Shown here: positions 51,700 through 63,139 of the stretch, piece after piece
How positions within the stretch are numbered: position 1 is the stretch's first letter
Layout of the letters: each line of letters opens with the position of its first letter
Source of the DNA: Schistocephalus solidus
Lineage: Eukaryota; Platyhelminthes; Cestoda; Diphyllobothriidea; Diphyllobothriidae
Length of the DNA: 64,000 bases
Assembly: GCA_017591395.1 (NCBI GenBank)
Contig: WEDG01002038.1
Location: forward strand, 179,485-243,484
Reading direction: 5' to 3'
Notes under the pieces: model-generated
What the model saw: the letters and a program-made list of their open reading frames with translations, nothing else
Told to the model about the DNA's origin: nothing
Databases searched by the model: none
Made by a program: the position numbers and the translations under genes

Positions 51700-53020
51700 C
51701 CCTGGAGAAAATGCTTATATTTTTTGTATGTTTCTTTAGCGGAAAAAAGGGCATAAAGGAGATACATATGCTAAACCAAAACTTGTTAGCCAAAACTCAT
51801 CACCTTTCATAAGAACGAATGTATGAGAACTCATTAATTTGTTAAATACCTTCAAGAAATCCATCGTTGGAAAATGTCTCATAGATAAAACCACATTACC
51901 TATCTTTTCGGACAGTTTATTGGGAACACTGAAAACTGTATATCATTCAGTGGCATTTCAAGGACACCTATCAACTCAGCGTACTTGATAGGCGTCCGCA
52001 GCCACACTGTCATCTGAGAGAAAAAATACACAGAAACTACTATGTTTATGATTGCATCTGCTAATTCTCTTCCAGATTCACATGACCAACTGACCCCTCG
52101 ACGTGTGAATTTGCTACATTTTTTAATCTCATGACGTTCCTTTCCGTGCAATCAAGCAAAAGACTCATTACTTTAGTCAAGCGTGTATCGAAAAATACTA
52201 AAACATAGAAAATTGCGTCATCTTCTCATGAAATATTTTCTAAAACACATCAAGCAGTTGATGAGCTGCCATACAACCTGCGACAGGCATTCTTGAGGAA
52301 ATATTACCCAAACATTATCTCTAAAGGACTTTTTCAAATTAATTTCATGATGTTTTGCATACTCAGCTATTAGCATTGACGGAATTTATTTACTCTAAAA
52401 ATTGAGCAAAATATTTTGATTTGAATTTTCACGCTTTCAATTTTCCTGCATTTCTGAGGAAAGGTGCCACGTATTGTCACCTTAAACTTACTCTTGCGCT
52501 TCCATTCAACTGAATATCTAGCATAGCTAAATTCTGAGTTTTTATGCATGCCCTGAGGTTGATTTTCGATTGGTCAGATATATTTTGTGAAGTTGCGCAT
52601 ATTTAATGTGTTAGTCATTCACTGTACTTGTCTGGGCTTTCAGCTAGTAATCATCAAGGTTGCGAGTTTAGTGAAAATGTTGTTTCTTTGTAGCCTTAAG
52701 TCCTCTCCTTCGAGTGGTCAATGCACCATAATCCGGAATTTGTTTTTATTCAACGAGTTTCGTTCTGACCTGAAATAGCTACGGATTGTAAACATAAATT
52801 AAAATCCTTGTACTATTTGTCGGACCTGTACAACTACCAATCAAATAATAGCAAACAAGCGGACGACGCTGATAGATGCAAGAATGGCCCACGCCACTCT
52901 CAGACGAAGGATGAGGCTGTAAAATTGCTGAAAAAAAAAGAAACAAGCGTCTGACCTTTCATTTGGAATTTATTCCAGGTATATGATGGAGCAGCTGTTC
53001 TGAGAGTTTATACTGCTGTC
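51700..53020. other. No recognisable gene
   Basis: AT-rich, short ORFs only. Confidence 0.4.
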
Positions 53021-53024
53021 AGTA

Positions 53025-53890
53025 CTAACAGTTCGAGTGTCGATGCTGACGATGTCCATCGTGTGCCATGCGTCAGGTTCGGCGGAGGGGTAGTGACTTG
53101 CGAGGGGTTTGGTATTATAAGCATCTACCGCACCCTCTTCTCTCTCACTCGCTCATGATAGAGTCAGGAAGATACGAGGTGGGGTCGGACAAAGCGGCTG
53201 ACTGGCAAACTACGTGTGCCACACGTGCCTGGTCCGAGCACAAAGAGGATGGGTAAGGATGGCTTTTACGGCCGCCTAAACGACAGGATACGGGAACAGG
53301 AACCGCCCACAATGCATGTGGCCTTGGGCCAAATTTCGGATAAATTAGGTTTAGTATTTAGGTGAGACTTAGGGTCAAGTTGAGGGTTAGGATTAAGGTC
53401 AGAGTAGGGATTAGTTTCAGGATTATGGTTAGGACTAAGTTTCCGATTCGGTTAACTGTGGGCTTTAGAGTTAGGGCAGTGCTAGGTTTAAGATAAAGGT
53501 TAAAGTTCAGTTTTGTGTTAGGTTGAAGACACGGGATTATTTACACTTCCTGAAAGTTATTGCACGGCCACATTTTTAAGTGGGGGACGTTCATATTCCT
53601 CCCGTGGCCTGTTTAGGCGGCCATGCCCAGGATCACACAAAAATTGGGCTGTGTAGCTCGTATCTCATGTGCGCAAGAGTGCTATAGAGGCCGAATTAAG
53701 AACGAGATCTTGCGGCTTTATTCTTCATGCACGCCATAGAAACACACCTTTTCTTAACTCCGAAGTTTTAGTTGAATTGTTAGTTGACAACCTTCCAAGC
53801 AATGCATTTTAGCGCACCTTGATAGAGTCAACTGCGTCAGCTCGTTCATGATGAGGAATATGCCTTGTGTGCTATCGATATAATTCAGTC
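53025..53890 (-). repeat. LINE 3'-UTR fragment interrupted by a foldback element
   Basis: Flanks 53025-53260 ('CGTCAGGTTCGG', 'AAGCATCTACCGCACCCTCT', 'GAGTCAGGAAGATA') and 53640-53890 ('GTATCTCATGTGCGCAAGAG', 'TTGACAACCTTCCAAGCAA') are consecutive parts of the LINE 3' UTR. Confidence 0.65.
53262..53637. mobile_element. Foldback MITE with telomere-like interior, copy 1
   Basis: Left terminus 'GGATGGCTTTTACGGCCGCC' then TAAACGACAGGATACGGGAACAGG. The right terminus is its inverse ('GGCCTGTTTAGGCGGCCATG'). The centre is ~200 bp of degenerate GGGTTAGG/GATTAGG repeats. No ORF. Nested inside LINE 3'-UTR sequence. Confidence 0.8.
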
Positions 53891-54254
53891 TCTCTCTTCT
53901 CTCTGCCAACTAACACGCTTCCCACCTTGTGATGTTTTTTTTTGTCCTTTTTGTCTTCTGCCGGATTTATCCTCACGCAGGCCTCAACGTTGAGCACAAG
54001 CTTGGCGGGGAATACCGATGACTCTCTTTCTGATCCCGGCGTTGGTTCTTAGACATTTTAGTAAACTTAATCTTTTCGGATTGGTTACGAGACTTGCATG
54101 TGCATCAAACTGTCCTCAGAGTAAAAACACGCGCCAGAGGGAGTGTCCAGCGCTATCTTTTCTCCTTTGGGTTTCGTGCCACAGAACGCACCGGGGACAG
54201 GTGAGCCTCTTTGCATACATTCCTTCTTCCTCCCGATATTACTGATCATCTATA

Positions 54255-54960
54255 AGGAATAGGCAATATTGGACACTAACCATCCAACCATCGCGAAGAT
54301 TTATGGACTGCCTAAAGTCCACAAAACTGAAGTTCCACTGCGACCTATAGTCTCATTGATCGGTGCGCCCAACTACAAAATTTCCATGTGGTTATTCCAA
54401 AAGCTTCATCTGCTAACGAAGAATTGTAAATCCTCAATTGAGAATTCAACGGAATTTCTAAAGAAATTAAAAGAAACCACAATCTCCAAAGATGTAATAA
54501 TGGTCTCCTTCGATGTCGTTTCCCTCTTCACGGCCATACCGTTAGCCCTAGCAAAACAATACACAGAGGAACTTCTGTTTTCCCACGATACGGATGTTTC
54601 AGCAGCGTCTGTACTCGAACTCATGGACCTATGCTTAGAAACTAACTTCTCATTCGACCGAAAATGTTATAAGCAACTGAAAGGAGCTCCAGTGGGGTCC
54701 CCCATCTCTGCTTTTCTCGCCGAAATCACAATGCAGAATCTCCACAGCATTTGTGATTTCCAATTTTGCAGCCCTATGAGAACCAGGAGATTTCCTGGAA
54801 GATGATGCCTTGGAAACTAAATGGAAGACTCAACTGGTCGAATGTGTAATCCACCAACTACTTTTTCTCAAACAGTCTTTCGGAGAGGGAAACAGGTTTA
54901 AAGAAGAGACGCATTTTGCATCAGGTTAGTATCGATTAGCTGTCGAAATTCCCCTAAGAA
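54255..54960 (+). pseudogene. Penelope-like reverse transcriptase fragment
   Basis: Polymerase of a Penelope-like retroelement. The ORF (54269-54805) has 'IYGLPKVHKTEVPLRPIVSL', 'VMVSFDVVSLFTAIP'-type motif A ('MVSFDVVSLFTAIP') and motif B 'KGAPVGSPISAFLAEI'. The catalytic YVDD block (motif C) that should follow within ~30 residues is absent; the frame closes after 'RTRRFPGR'. 5' part also missing. Opposite in orientation to the endonuclease piece at 56 kb, so not one element. Confidence 0.9.
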
Positions 54961-55069
54961 ATTTTAAGTTTTGCCAAACGATTTGCTGCACCTCTCGATT
55001 TATATTTTCGCTTTGAGTTTTGTTCATATAAATATTTCAAATTAAGCGTCCTTGTGTAGATCAATTTAA

Positions 55070-55325
55070 GTATGGTAAGTAGGCGCTCATCGATCGGTTA
55101 CAGGACTCACTCGCCCCGTTGTGCCTGGGGCTCACCTTCAAGCCCAACCAGCAGCCGCACAATGACTAGTATCGTGGGCAGAGGATAATTGCCGACAAAG
55201 ACAAAGGAGACTGGAATGGCCATTTCTGGCTTATTAGCCATCGTCAGCCAGTCATACCCAACCCCAGGTGTTGCTGCACCCGAGGCTCGAACTCAAAACC
55301 TTGCGATGAATTTCGGGAAGGTAAA
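55070..55325 (-). repeat. SINE family 1 copy (minus)
   Basis: Tail 'CGATCGGTTACAGGACTCAC', body 'GGCCATTTCTGGCTTATTAG' and head 'GAGGCTCGAACTCAAAACC', read on plus as complement. Confidence 0.7.
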
Positions 55326-55339
55326 AATTCCTGTGGCAT

Positions 55340-55610
55340 AAGCCTATCACTAACTTTAACTGAAACCCTAAGCTTAAACGTAGCCCTTAAGCCTTCAATT
55401 AACACGAACCGAAACCTTAACCCTTGTCCTACTCCTGACTCTAACTCTGATTTGAACCCTAACCGTAAACCTAACGGTAAACTAAGCTGTAACCTTCCCC
55501 TTAAGCTTAAAGCTAAGTTCCCCGGAATCGGGTGCAAAGCCACACGTACTGTGGGCGGTTCCTGTTCCCATGATTAGGCGGCCATACAAGTCATCCTTAC
55601 CACGCAAGGC
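55340..55610. mobile_element. Foldback MITE relic with telomere-like interior
   Basis: AACCCTAA/CCTTAACC repeats at 55350-55505, then 'CACGTACTGTGGGCGGTTCC' and 'TTAGGCGGCCATACAAGTCA', the right terminus of the family. Left terminus not found. Confidence 0.6.
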
Positions 55611-55744
55611 CACCTGCAGTTTGGAGCGTGGAAGAGGGAGAATGGGCGTTCCCATTTCCGTGTCCTGCGCGGGAGTGTCGTATAAGCGTTTCCCAGTCTG
55701 GTCCTCTTCCCGTATAACGCCATAATGCCTAACGAATCGAAATC

Positions 55745-56460
55745 TTTTGAGATTTGTGTAGATTCCCATCAAAGGATTCAGAAGACTAGTTGGCGAGCAT
55801 ATGCGTGCTTTCGATAATTTCTCATCGGGCCAGTACATTTATATGGGAACGGAGTACAAGCTAAAACATACGATGAATAATGTTCGTCTCGTCATGCCTG
55901 TGAATTGTATTAATAGGGGGAGGGGGGTGGCGATAAGAGACAAATGGTTAAGCGGTAGTGAGGGTTTGGTGGTCGTTCACGAAGGGGAGGGGGGAGGGAG
56001 GGAGACGGCGTGGAGTGCATGTAATTAAGCCATCGTCGGTCCTGCGAAGCGCAGAATTCATAGTAGGTTCTTTTATGCGCACAAGACCGGCTTTCTCAAC
56101 CGCATGGCGGTGGCTTCTGTTGTTGCTAGCAGCCGCTGGCCCAGTGAAGTGGGGTAGTTTGGTGGCATTTTATAAATCACATGGAAGGCTTCGTTAGGGT
56201 CCACACGGTGCCCGGAATGAACCAAGTGTGCGAGAATAGCGCTGTTTATGCTTTTAACTTCGCCTTTTCTCAGCCATGCCGGGAGGTGTTCCCCTTATTC
56301 TTTTGGCTAGGCGCCGACTCGTGCGACCAATATAATCTGCTCCCCAGAAGCAAGTGAATGGGTAGATGCACATTGGGGTTGTCTGAGCCGGAGACCTATC
56401 CTTACCGAGAACTAAGTAGCCATTACTCTCACCTGCGACCCTGCTAACGTCATAAAATTT
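55745..56460 (-). pseudogene. Penelope-like GIY-YIG endonuclease and 3' end
   Basis: The minus strand (56400-56260) reads 'PMCIYPFTCFWGADYIGRTS' and RRLAKRIR, keeping the GADYIGR catalytic stretch of a GIY-YIG nuclease. The frame then breaks ('GTPPGMAEKRRS'), but the continuation 'LVHSG.R..PNEAFHVIYK' and 'ATTEATAMRLRKPVLCA'-like codons are visible down to about 56060. 55750-56040 is the non-coding 3' end shared with 24.84-25.13 kb. Confidence 0.8.
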
Positions 56461-56981
56461 GGCTCCCACTTGCCTTTTTGAGCGTGAGTTCAAAGTCCTC
56501 AAAAGATAATTGCAATTGTAGAAAAGCACATACAATTTTGTGATGGATGAGCGTCTCCGTCTGGCTCCTGCAACCGACCACCCGCTGTGCACGTCATGGG
56601 AGAGTTCGCAAATTTGCACGCGCTTTCAGTCAGACACTTGTCGCAATACGCAGTTCGGCGCTCCGTACATTACTTGCTCCCAAAGTCCGAGCAAAAGTGA
56701 TCGGATAAGCAGAAAGTGACAGCAATAATGTGAATGATGAGAATGCGAGGACTTCCCTGTGTAATTACTAGCACCTGACGGCGTTAGTTGGAATCTGCTA
56801 CGATTTGTACCTACTTATCGATAAAGGAAATATGTATCGGCCACAGGAAGGGTATAAGCATACAGAGGGACTTTTGATTAACTTACGTGCATTATTAACT
56901 AATAATACGATCAGCCGAGAGTATGCGGATAATGTAAAGCCTGGAAGTGGGCAAGACTGCCTTTATACTCAAGCTCTTGAA

Positions 56982-57336
56982 TGAGCACGCTCGCACCACA
57001 TGCGTATAGGAGTGGACGCGCATCGATTTTTGCCTTTCTGGAGTAAACAAACTCCTAATTGGTGGCAGAGGTCACGAACAGGCCATCAGATGCCAAGCTG
57101 AACTTCGGTGAACTATAGTAACAGAAGGTAGGATGACAGAGAATGGGGAATGGATTGAGAGGAAACTGTTTCCTGATTATTCTCCTCTCGTTCAGCGAAG
57201 TAGCTACCTCCTGAGCTCAGAAACAACTTAGGCACACGGCGCAGGTGGTGAAGCCCCGGTGGGTCATAAGCCCCTCATTAGTGCCTCACCACCTGACCTT
57301 CTCTGTCGCTGCAGATCGGGCATTAATTCAAACAGG
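56982..57336 (+). repeat. Left arm of a ~350-bp inverted repeat
   Basis: Runs from 'CACGCTCGCACCACATGCGT' to 'GCATTAATTCAAACAGG'; pairs with 58603-58968 with high identity. ORFs in both arms (57259-57477; 58679-58903) are by-products. Confidence 0.85.
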
Positions 57337-57512
57337 TATAGTCGCACACCGATTTTTTTACTTACCCCGAACCACTGGGTCCCAGCGCACTACATTTTAA
57401 TTTGCATTCTGAAAAGAAAGCAGCAGCATTATTCTGTCAAAAATATTAACTCTTATTGCTTTGGAAGTACTCGTTAAGTAGTAAAGATAGATTTCATGCC
57501 ACACGATTTGTT

Positions 57513-57879
57513 AAGGATGCCTCGTATGACTGCCTAAACAGGCTATGAGAAAAGCGAACGCCCACAATACATTTGACTTTGCGCTGAATTCTAAGAAAAT
57601 AATGCTTAGGATAAAGGTGAGGGTTAGCGTCAAGTTTAGGGTTAGTTTAAGTTTGAGGTGAAGGTCAGAGTTTGGGTTAGGGTCACCATTAGGCTAAGGG
57701 TTACAGTTATTATCGTGTTACCCGTAAGGTTACAGTTTAGGTGTATATAAGGGTAAGTGTTAACGTTAAGACACAGGTGCATTTAACCTTCCTGTTATTT
57801 ACCGTAAGGCAACCTATTTTAAGCGGGTGGCGCTGTTCCTATTCCCGTGTCCTGTTTCGACGGCCATACAAGGCATCCG
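57513..57879. mobile_element. Foldback MITE with telomere-like interior, copy 2
   Basis: Left end 'GGATGCCTCGTATGACTGCC' then TAAACAGG; right end 'GTTTCGACGGCCATACAAGG' then CATCC. Interior GGGTTAG/GTTAGGGT repeats (57615-57770). Consensus terminus with the 53.3 kb copy is about GGATGCCTYGTATGGCCGCC. Lies between the arms of the larger inverted repeat. Confidence 0.8.
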
Positions 57880-58602
57880 TCTCAATATTTTTTACACTTA
57901 GAAGCTGAAGCACCTAAAAATTCTGTTTCTTCATATATTAATTTGTTTCATTCTAGGCAGTTACAAATGCAAGCATAAATCCGAACGTCTTGATTTCAAT
58001 GAATTAAAAATATCGACCTGGTGCCTGTGCTCAGGTTTTATTTTGCTGGATTATTGGATATACTTCATGGCACAGAGGGGATACTCTTTTCCTATGCAGA
58101 TTTTGTATAACATATCCGGTTTTTCAGGGGACCAAATTTAAATAAGGAAAAGGCAAAACATGCCCGTCTTGCGACTAGGATGGATCGGTCAACGCCACTT
58201 CCCTGAGTATTGGGACTGCTTTTTGCGAAATCCTGAGGTGTCCATTCATCCTTCCTGTCTTACAAAATAGTCCAGATCGCAGTCGGCAGGACATAAGTTC
58301 TGTGGCATTAGGTAAAATTAGTTGACTAAGCGTCTTGGTATTCAGGTGTCAGCCCTGGCTACTTCCGCACTGAGGTTTTCGTATGACTGGATGACAAACT
58401 GAAGCCAGCAACTAGGCTAGAACTAACCACTCCCCTGTTCTTTAACTTCTTTCATAGCATTTCTCGATAGCTGAATATGCTGCAGGTTGGTAAAGTGATA
58501 CTGCCTTCATACAAGCCTTCGAAATTTATCTAAGCCCACTCCATAGTTATGGGCTTGTTTGTTTCAGAAAGTAAATAGATCGGTTTGTGTCTTTTCCTGT
58601 TT

Positions 58603-58968
58603 GAATTAATACCCGATCTGCAGCGACAGAGAAGGTCAGGTGGTGAGGCACTAATGAGGGGCTCATGACCCACCGGATTTGTCCCGTCTCTTCACTACCT
58701 GCGCCGTGTGCTTGTGTATGCTTTCGTTTCTGAGCTCAGGCGGTGGCTACTTCGCTGATTGGCTGAACGAGGGGAGAATAATCAGGAAACAGTTTTCTAT
58801 CAATCTATACCCCATTCTCTGTCATCCCACCTTCTGTTACCATATTTCACTGGAGTTCAGCTTGGCATCTGATGGCCTGTTCTTGACCTCTGCCACTAAT
58901 TAGGAGTTTGTTTGCTCCAGAAAGGAAAAAGTCGATGCGCGTTCACTCTTATACGCATGTGGTGGGAG
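58603..58968 (-). repeat. Right arm of a ~350-bp inverted repeat
   Basis: Reverse complement of 56982-57336, from 'CCTGTTTGAATTAATACCCG' to 'ACGCATGTGGTGGGAGCG'. Two inverted copies of one interspersed element, or termini of a ~2-kb foldback element. Confidence 0.85.
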
Positions 58969-59569
58969 CGTATCCATCGATCAGGTCAGGGAAATGCTCA
59001 GTTTGTTATGCAGTTAGTAAGAATGAAGGCGTTCCAGCAAGAACGAGCAAGACTGGGCTGGTCATTTCGTGTTTATTAACCGTCGTCATCCGAGCAGCTT
59101 GTTGAACCCTAGGTTTGTGCATGGCAAACTGACTGATGCGGCTAATAAACCAGAATTTCCCATCCTGATCTCCGTTATGGTTTTTGTTGCTCCCTCGTCT
59201 TAATATGTTCGCGTATGTATATATCAAAAACAGGCATCCCAAATTCGAAAGGGTTGTTGATCGATCAGGACCGATTTCTTTGAAAACAGCTCCTTACGAC
59301 CCCGACGGAAACCACAACGGGTCAACTTGATACGGTATATAAGCTATCGAGTTCGCCTACCTTGCACTTTGCGATGTTTTGCAGATTGGCCAATAGAACC
59401 AGTCTCCGAAAGCAGGTATCGCCTGTCTGAATGAAAAACTGTCTGTCATAATTACTTATATACTGGAAGAGATTAGAAGGGACCGTAGTGCCAGAACGTT
59501 TGCCGAAAATCATGTTTTTAGGCCAGAAGAATTATACAAACCTATCAAACACACCTACTAATTAAGTGG

Positions 59570-60140
59570 ACTGGATGGATTCCAGATTGCTTGCTTAGAA
59601 ATCCTGTTTGGACAAACGGCTTACTGTAGGAGAATTGGTGGACTCCATACGTTGCAGTAGGCTGCGTGGGTAACTTGACCCAAGTGTGATTAAACTCACG
59701 GCTCCCTATGGGGTCTCGTAGCTCAGTTGGCTAGAGCGCTAACAGTACTCAATCCTTGTCCTTGCTCTCGTGGGTTCGATTCCCACCCCGAGGCTGCCGA
59801 GTTTTTCGCAAGTGGGTCAATGGAATTATTCAAATCTGCCAAAATCCTCTAGTAATTAATTTTGCCTGGTAGTCATCTGGTGGATTCTCAATTGATTGCT
59901 TAGGAAATCCTGCTTGGGCAGTTAGCTGACTGTATCAGAATTGGTGAATTCCATACGTTGCAGTAGGCTGGGCGGGTTAATTAACCTAAATTTGATTGAA
60001 CTCACAGCTCCCGGTGGAGCCTCGTAGCTCAGTTGGCTAGAGCGCTGGCTGTACTGAATCCTTGCCCTTGCTGTAATGGGTTCGAATCTTACCGAAACCA
60101 CCGAGTTTCTCACAAATGGATGAAATAACTTATTGAAATA
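59570..60140 (+). repeat. Two tandem tRNA-derived SINEs (family 2)
   Basis: Heads at 59711 and 60018 (offset ~307 bp): 'CTCGTAGCTCAGTTGGCTAG' and GTGGGTTCGATTCCCAC / ATGGGTTCGAATCTTAC. Bodies begin 'TGGTGGA.TC..GATTGCTT' and include 'TGCAGTAGGCTG.G.GGGT'. Confidence 0.75.
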
Positions 60141-60144
60141 TGGC

Positions 60145-61005
60145 AAAAGACCTATAAACTGTGTGTTTGTACCTGTAAAATAAATATTTCACACCGGCTT
60201 TGTTAGAGTGTTTGCCCTTTCATAATTGCTGGACGAAAACAAAGTTTATCTTGATGTGGACTATGTGAAACATATGCCTGAAATTTTCAAATGTTAAAGT
60301 TCAAAAAGTAACTTCCAAAACATAGGAACACGAGCAGTGACTTGAAGCCCGGCTAGCATAGAGCTATGATGGTGTAGTTCAGAAGTGGGCACTGGAGGCC
60401 GTAAACTATAATCGCAAGCAGGTGTAAGAGTTCAATTTCCTTTCTTTAGAGAAATAAGGAGTCGTGTGAAGCTGGTAGGCATTTGCGCAGCTATCAAAAG
60501 AAGGATGATTTACTTAGTTTGCGGCTCATATACTAGTAGTTCCCATTACCTAGGTAGGAAGTTAATAGGAGTCATTTTTTACGTAAGCGCCTGAAGTAGT
60601 TAGGAGTCACAAAGGTTTTTGTGATAACCCTTGCAAGGTTATCAGTATTAATTTACTTTTCCTTTGAAAAAAGGTCTACCGAAGCACAAAATAATTGCCT
60701 CCATAGCCCTTTAGCGTCAATTGCATATTTACAATATTATTTAAGGGTTTTTTTCAGTTACCTTGGTGAACTCCGAAGAAAGCAGCGTATTGAAATACAT
60801 GTTGCCTTTCTGATGCGTCGCACAATGGAATAGAAGGCGAATCGAACTGCTATGATTCGATGAAAAAAATATCTAGAGTACTTTGGAATTAAGTACGGGA
60901 CTTAGTTGCATATTTGACCTTCTATGGAAAAGAAAAGAACGCCTCTGACAACAATTTGTGTGATAAGGCACAGAATCGCTGGGTAGGTTGCTAAACATTC
61001 AGGGT
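60145..61005. other. No recognisable gene
   Basis: AT-rich. An acceptor-like TTTTTTTCAG at about 60756 precedes 'YLGELRRKQRIEIHV', but no donor follows. Confidence 0.4.
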
Positions 61006-61009
61006 CTAA

Positions 61010-61132
61010 GCCAGAACGGGACGAGTGAGTTCCGTAAAAGATCCGTAGGCGTTCATCAACGAATGATCCACACCGGCAAAACAACGAACCCGAGACTCAA
61101 TGGTTAGAGCGTTGGACTTCTGATCAACAGGT
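61010..61132 (+). repeat. SINE family 1 tail and head
   Basis: 'GAACGGGACGAGTGAGTTCC' then 'GAGACTCAATGGTTAGAGCG'. The second half is cut by the LTR-like repeat at 61135. Confidence 0.55.
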
Positions 61133-61134
61133 CC

Positions 61135-61510
61135 ATCGCAGCAGGCTAAGTTGATAGGGGTGGCCCTAACCGCTACGACCTTCTGGCCCGGTTCCGTAGA
61201 ATGAGATAAGAAGTGGGACGCCAGTTAGGAGGATAGTTTATTCTGCGCAGAATTATCGCAAAATGGGTTGGAGGAAGTTGTATGCCGGACGAGGGTATGT
61301 CAAGACGCCGCGTCGACGACGCCCCACGTGTGTGAGATCGTGCGGTCGTCACGGGGCCTCCAGTGAGGCCAGGTGTGAGTCAGCCTTGAAGATGATTGGC
61401 CGGTGTGAACAGCGAGGATTAATGAGGGCCGGACAGCCACCGATGCGCACGTGCGAGAGGTTCCGCGTTTAGCACGGACACGATGTGGGGTCACTACGCG
61501 TCAGCCCATT
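61135..61510 (-). repeat. Candidate solo LTR, copy 2
   Basis: Partner of 46255-46690. Minus strand holds 'GCAGAATAAACTATCC' and ends 'AACTTAGCCTGCTGCGA'. Confidence 0.45.
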
Positions 61511-62002
61511 ACCTCACCCCTCCCCCTTTGTCACAGTTAGGCCGCGTTGACACTCCGGAGCGCAGTTTTCTTGAGAATACTGGTTTACTCATTTCCTCAA
61601 AGATAGCTCAGATGTCCTTCGATGTAATTATTGAGCTTACTTGTCTTCTAGCTGTGTATCGAACAAGACATTCATTTTGTTGATTGCTGCCTTCGAGGCA
61701 CTTGTTCACATTTCCGCTGAATGTACATGCGGTATAAACGGGTCAATATTGGATTTACTGTTCTCTTTTTTCTACAAATCAACCGAAAAACACACCGAAA
61801 AAAACCATATAGGCATAGGAAATTCACAAGACATAAAACTCCATAAAATACACTGCATACGGATGGCGCTTCGTCCAACAACCAAGCCTGAAAATAACCG
61901 AATTAAACCTCGGTTCTTGAGGGAACATAAACAAACTTACACGCAGTAAACGAGCTTCTGGGGTTTGTTTTTCACGTGGCATGTGCGTGTTTGACCACCC
62001 AG

Positions 62003-62136
62003 ATGTCATGCTCCAGAACTACGCCAAAAATCGCCTGTCTGCAATATTTCTCATTCTTTTCGTGGCCATCGGTACCTTCGTTTTTATGAAGATTTTCACT
62101 GCCATCATGTACAACCAATTCCATGGTTACCTGTCA
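62003..62136 (+). CDS. Two-pore channel-like exon (S6 segment)
   Basis: Acceptor ACCACCCAG at 62002, donor TCA|GTAAGC at 62137; starts phase 1, ends phase 0. Encodes '(D)VMLQNYAKN', 'RLSAIFLILFVAIGTFVFMK', 'IFTAIMYNQFHGYLS'. 'PDVM..Y..NR', a hydrophobic S6 helix and 'AI.YNQF.GYL' are the domain-I S6 and exit of two-pore channels (endolysosomal Na+/Ca2+ channels gated by PI(3,5)P2/NAADP signalling in animals). The usual 'MNLL' reads 'MKIF', an odd change at a conserved Asn. If the exon starts earlier, 'FDHPDVM' would be included. No other TPC exon found. Confidence 0.65.
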
Positions 62137-62439
62137 GTAAGCCAGGCATCTTCGGTCCCTGCAAGTTAATTTATTTGCCTTGTTAATCCCTTCCCTGTTC
62201 AAGTCTAATGCACACGAATAGTTGTTCAGCTGACTGACCCCCTTAAACCTCGATGGAAGACGTTATTGAAAAGAGGCTTGTTGGCTGCGCGATCACTCCA
62301 TTTAGACGGAAATCCTGGTATGGCACACGTAGATGATGTTACTTACAACGTCAGCCACTACGTCCATTCCGCGCATAAGACAACTAACCGGCTCGGACAG
62401 TGGCTGGGGCCTGGGAATAGGAATAGATAGTGAGATCGA

Positions 62440-62560
62440 CGTCTCGGCGCATCTTCCTCACCATAAATAGGTTGACGCGCTTGAAGCCATCACAATGCGC
62501 TTAAGGCCATGGCTTGCAAAGTTGTCAACTGACGGAAAAGTACTAACTTCGTAGTCAGCC

Positions 62561-62653
<93 letters not shown>

Positions 62654-63015
62654 GTGCCCCCTAAACGGGCCACGTGGTAGATGCGTTGGACCAACATGGG
62701 GGCCACATTAGGGCACGGCAGGCGTTATTCGGGTTGCGCTCCCATAAAAAATGCCGAACATGGAGGTGTGGTGGCACGCCTTGGGGCGGCTTGGGCTTAG
62801 GGGACCCAGCCGCGCCAGCCACCTGCGTCCTCTCCCGCCACCGGTCTTCTTGACTCTGTCCTGACACCGGGCTCAGGTGGGGGAGGAGGAGAGAGTGCGG
62901 TAGATGCAGCGCAAGTCTACTATCACTTTAAACTAAACCACGCGCAAGTCACCGTCCCTGCTCAACTTTCCCATGAGCATACTGTGGACATCGTCGGACT
63001 ACGACGGTCGAACTG

Positions 63016-63020
<5 letters not shown>
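62440..63020 (+). repeat. LINE 3'-UTR copy, variant B, with (GT)n expansion
   Basis: 62440-62562 is LINE 3'-UTR sequence ('GTTGACGCGCTTGAAGCCAT', 'TGGCTTGCAAAGTTGTCAAC'). At the point where variant A reads CAGCCCAATGTGTGTTTTGTG it becomes (GT)n (62563-62652), then 'GCCCCCTAAACGGGCCACGT' and the rest of variant B to 'GACGGTCGAACTGTCG' (63018), followed by a second (TG)n (63019-63047). Confidence 0.75.
62563..62652 (+). repeat. (GT)n microsatellite
   Basis: About 45 GT units. Confidence 0.95.
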
Positions 63021-63048
<28 letters not shown>

Positions 63049-63139
63049 GTGTAGGGGTACTAGTTAGGGGCAGCACCACACAGCTTGCATTTGGTCGCTC
63101 CATTTGTCTCATACAGGTGGTGAATGCTCCTGTGGCCGC

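Noticed and set aside
53340..53520. Telomere or subtelomere
   Set aside because: Repeats are degenerate, short and enclosed by inverted ends of a MITE.
57259..57477. Small ORFs in the inverted-repeat arms (also 58679-58903)
   Set aside because: Non-overlapping frames in the two homologous arms and no shared conserved protein.
62458..62706. Thr-His repeat ORF
   Set aside because: Translation of the (GT)n tract.
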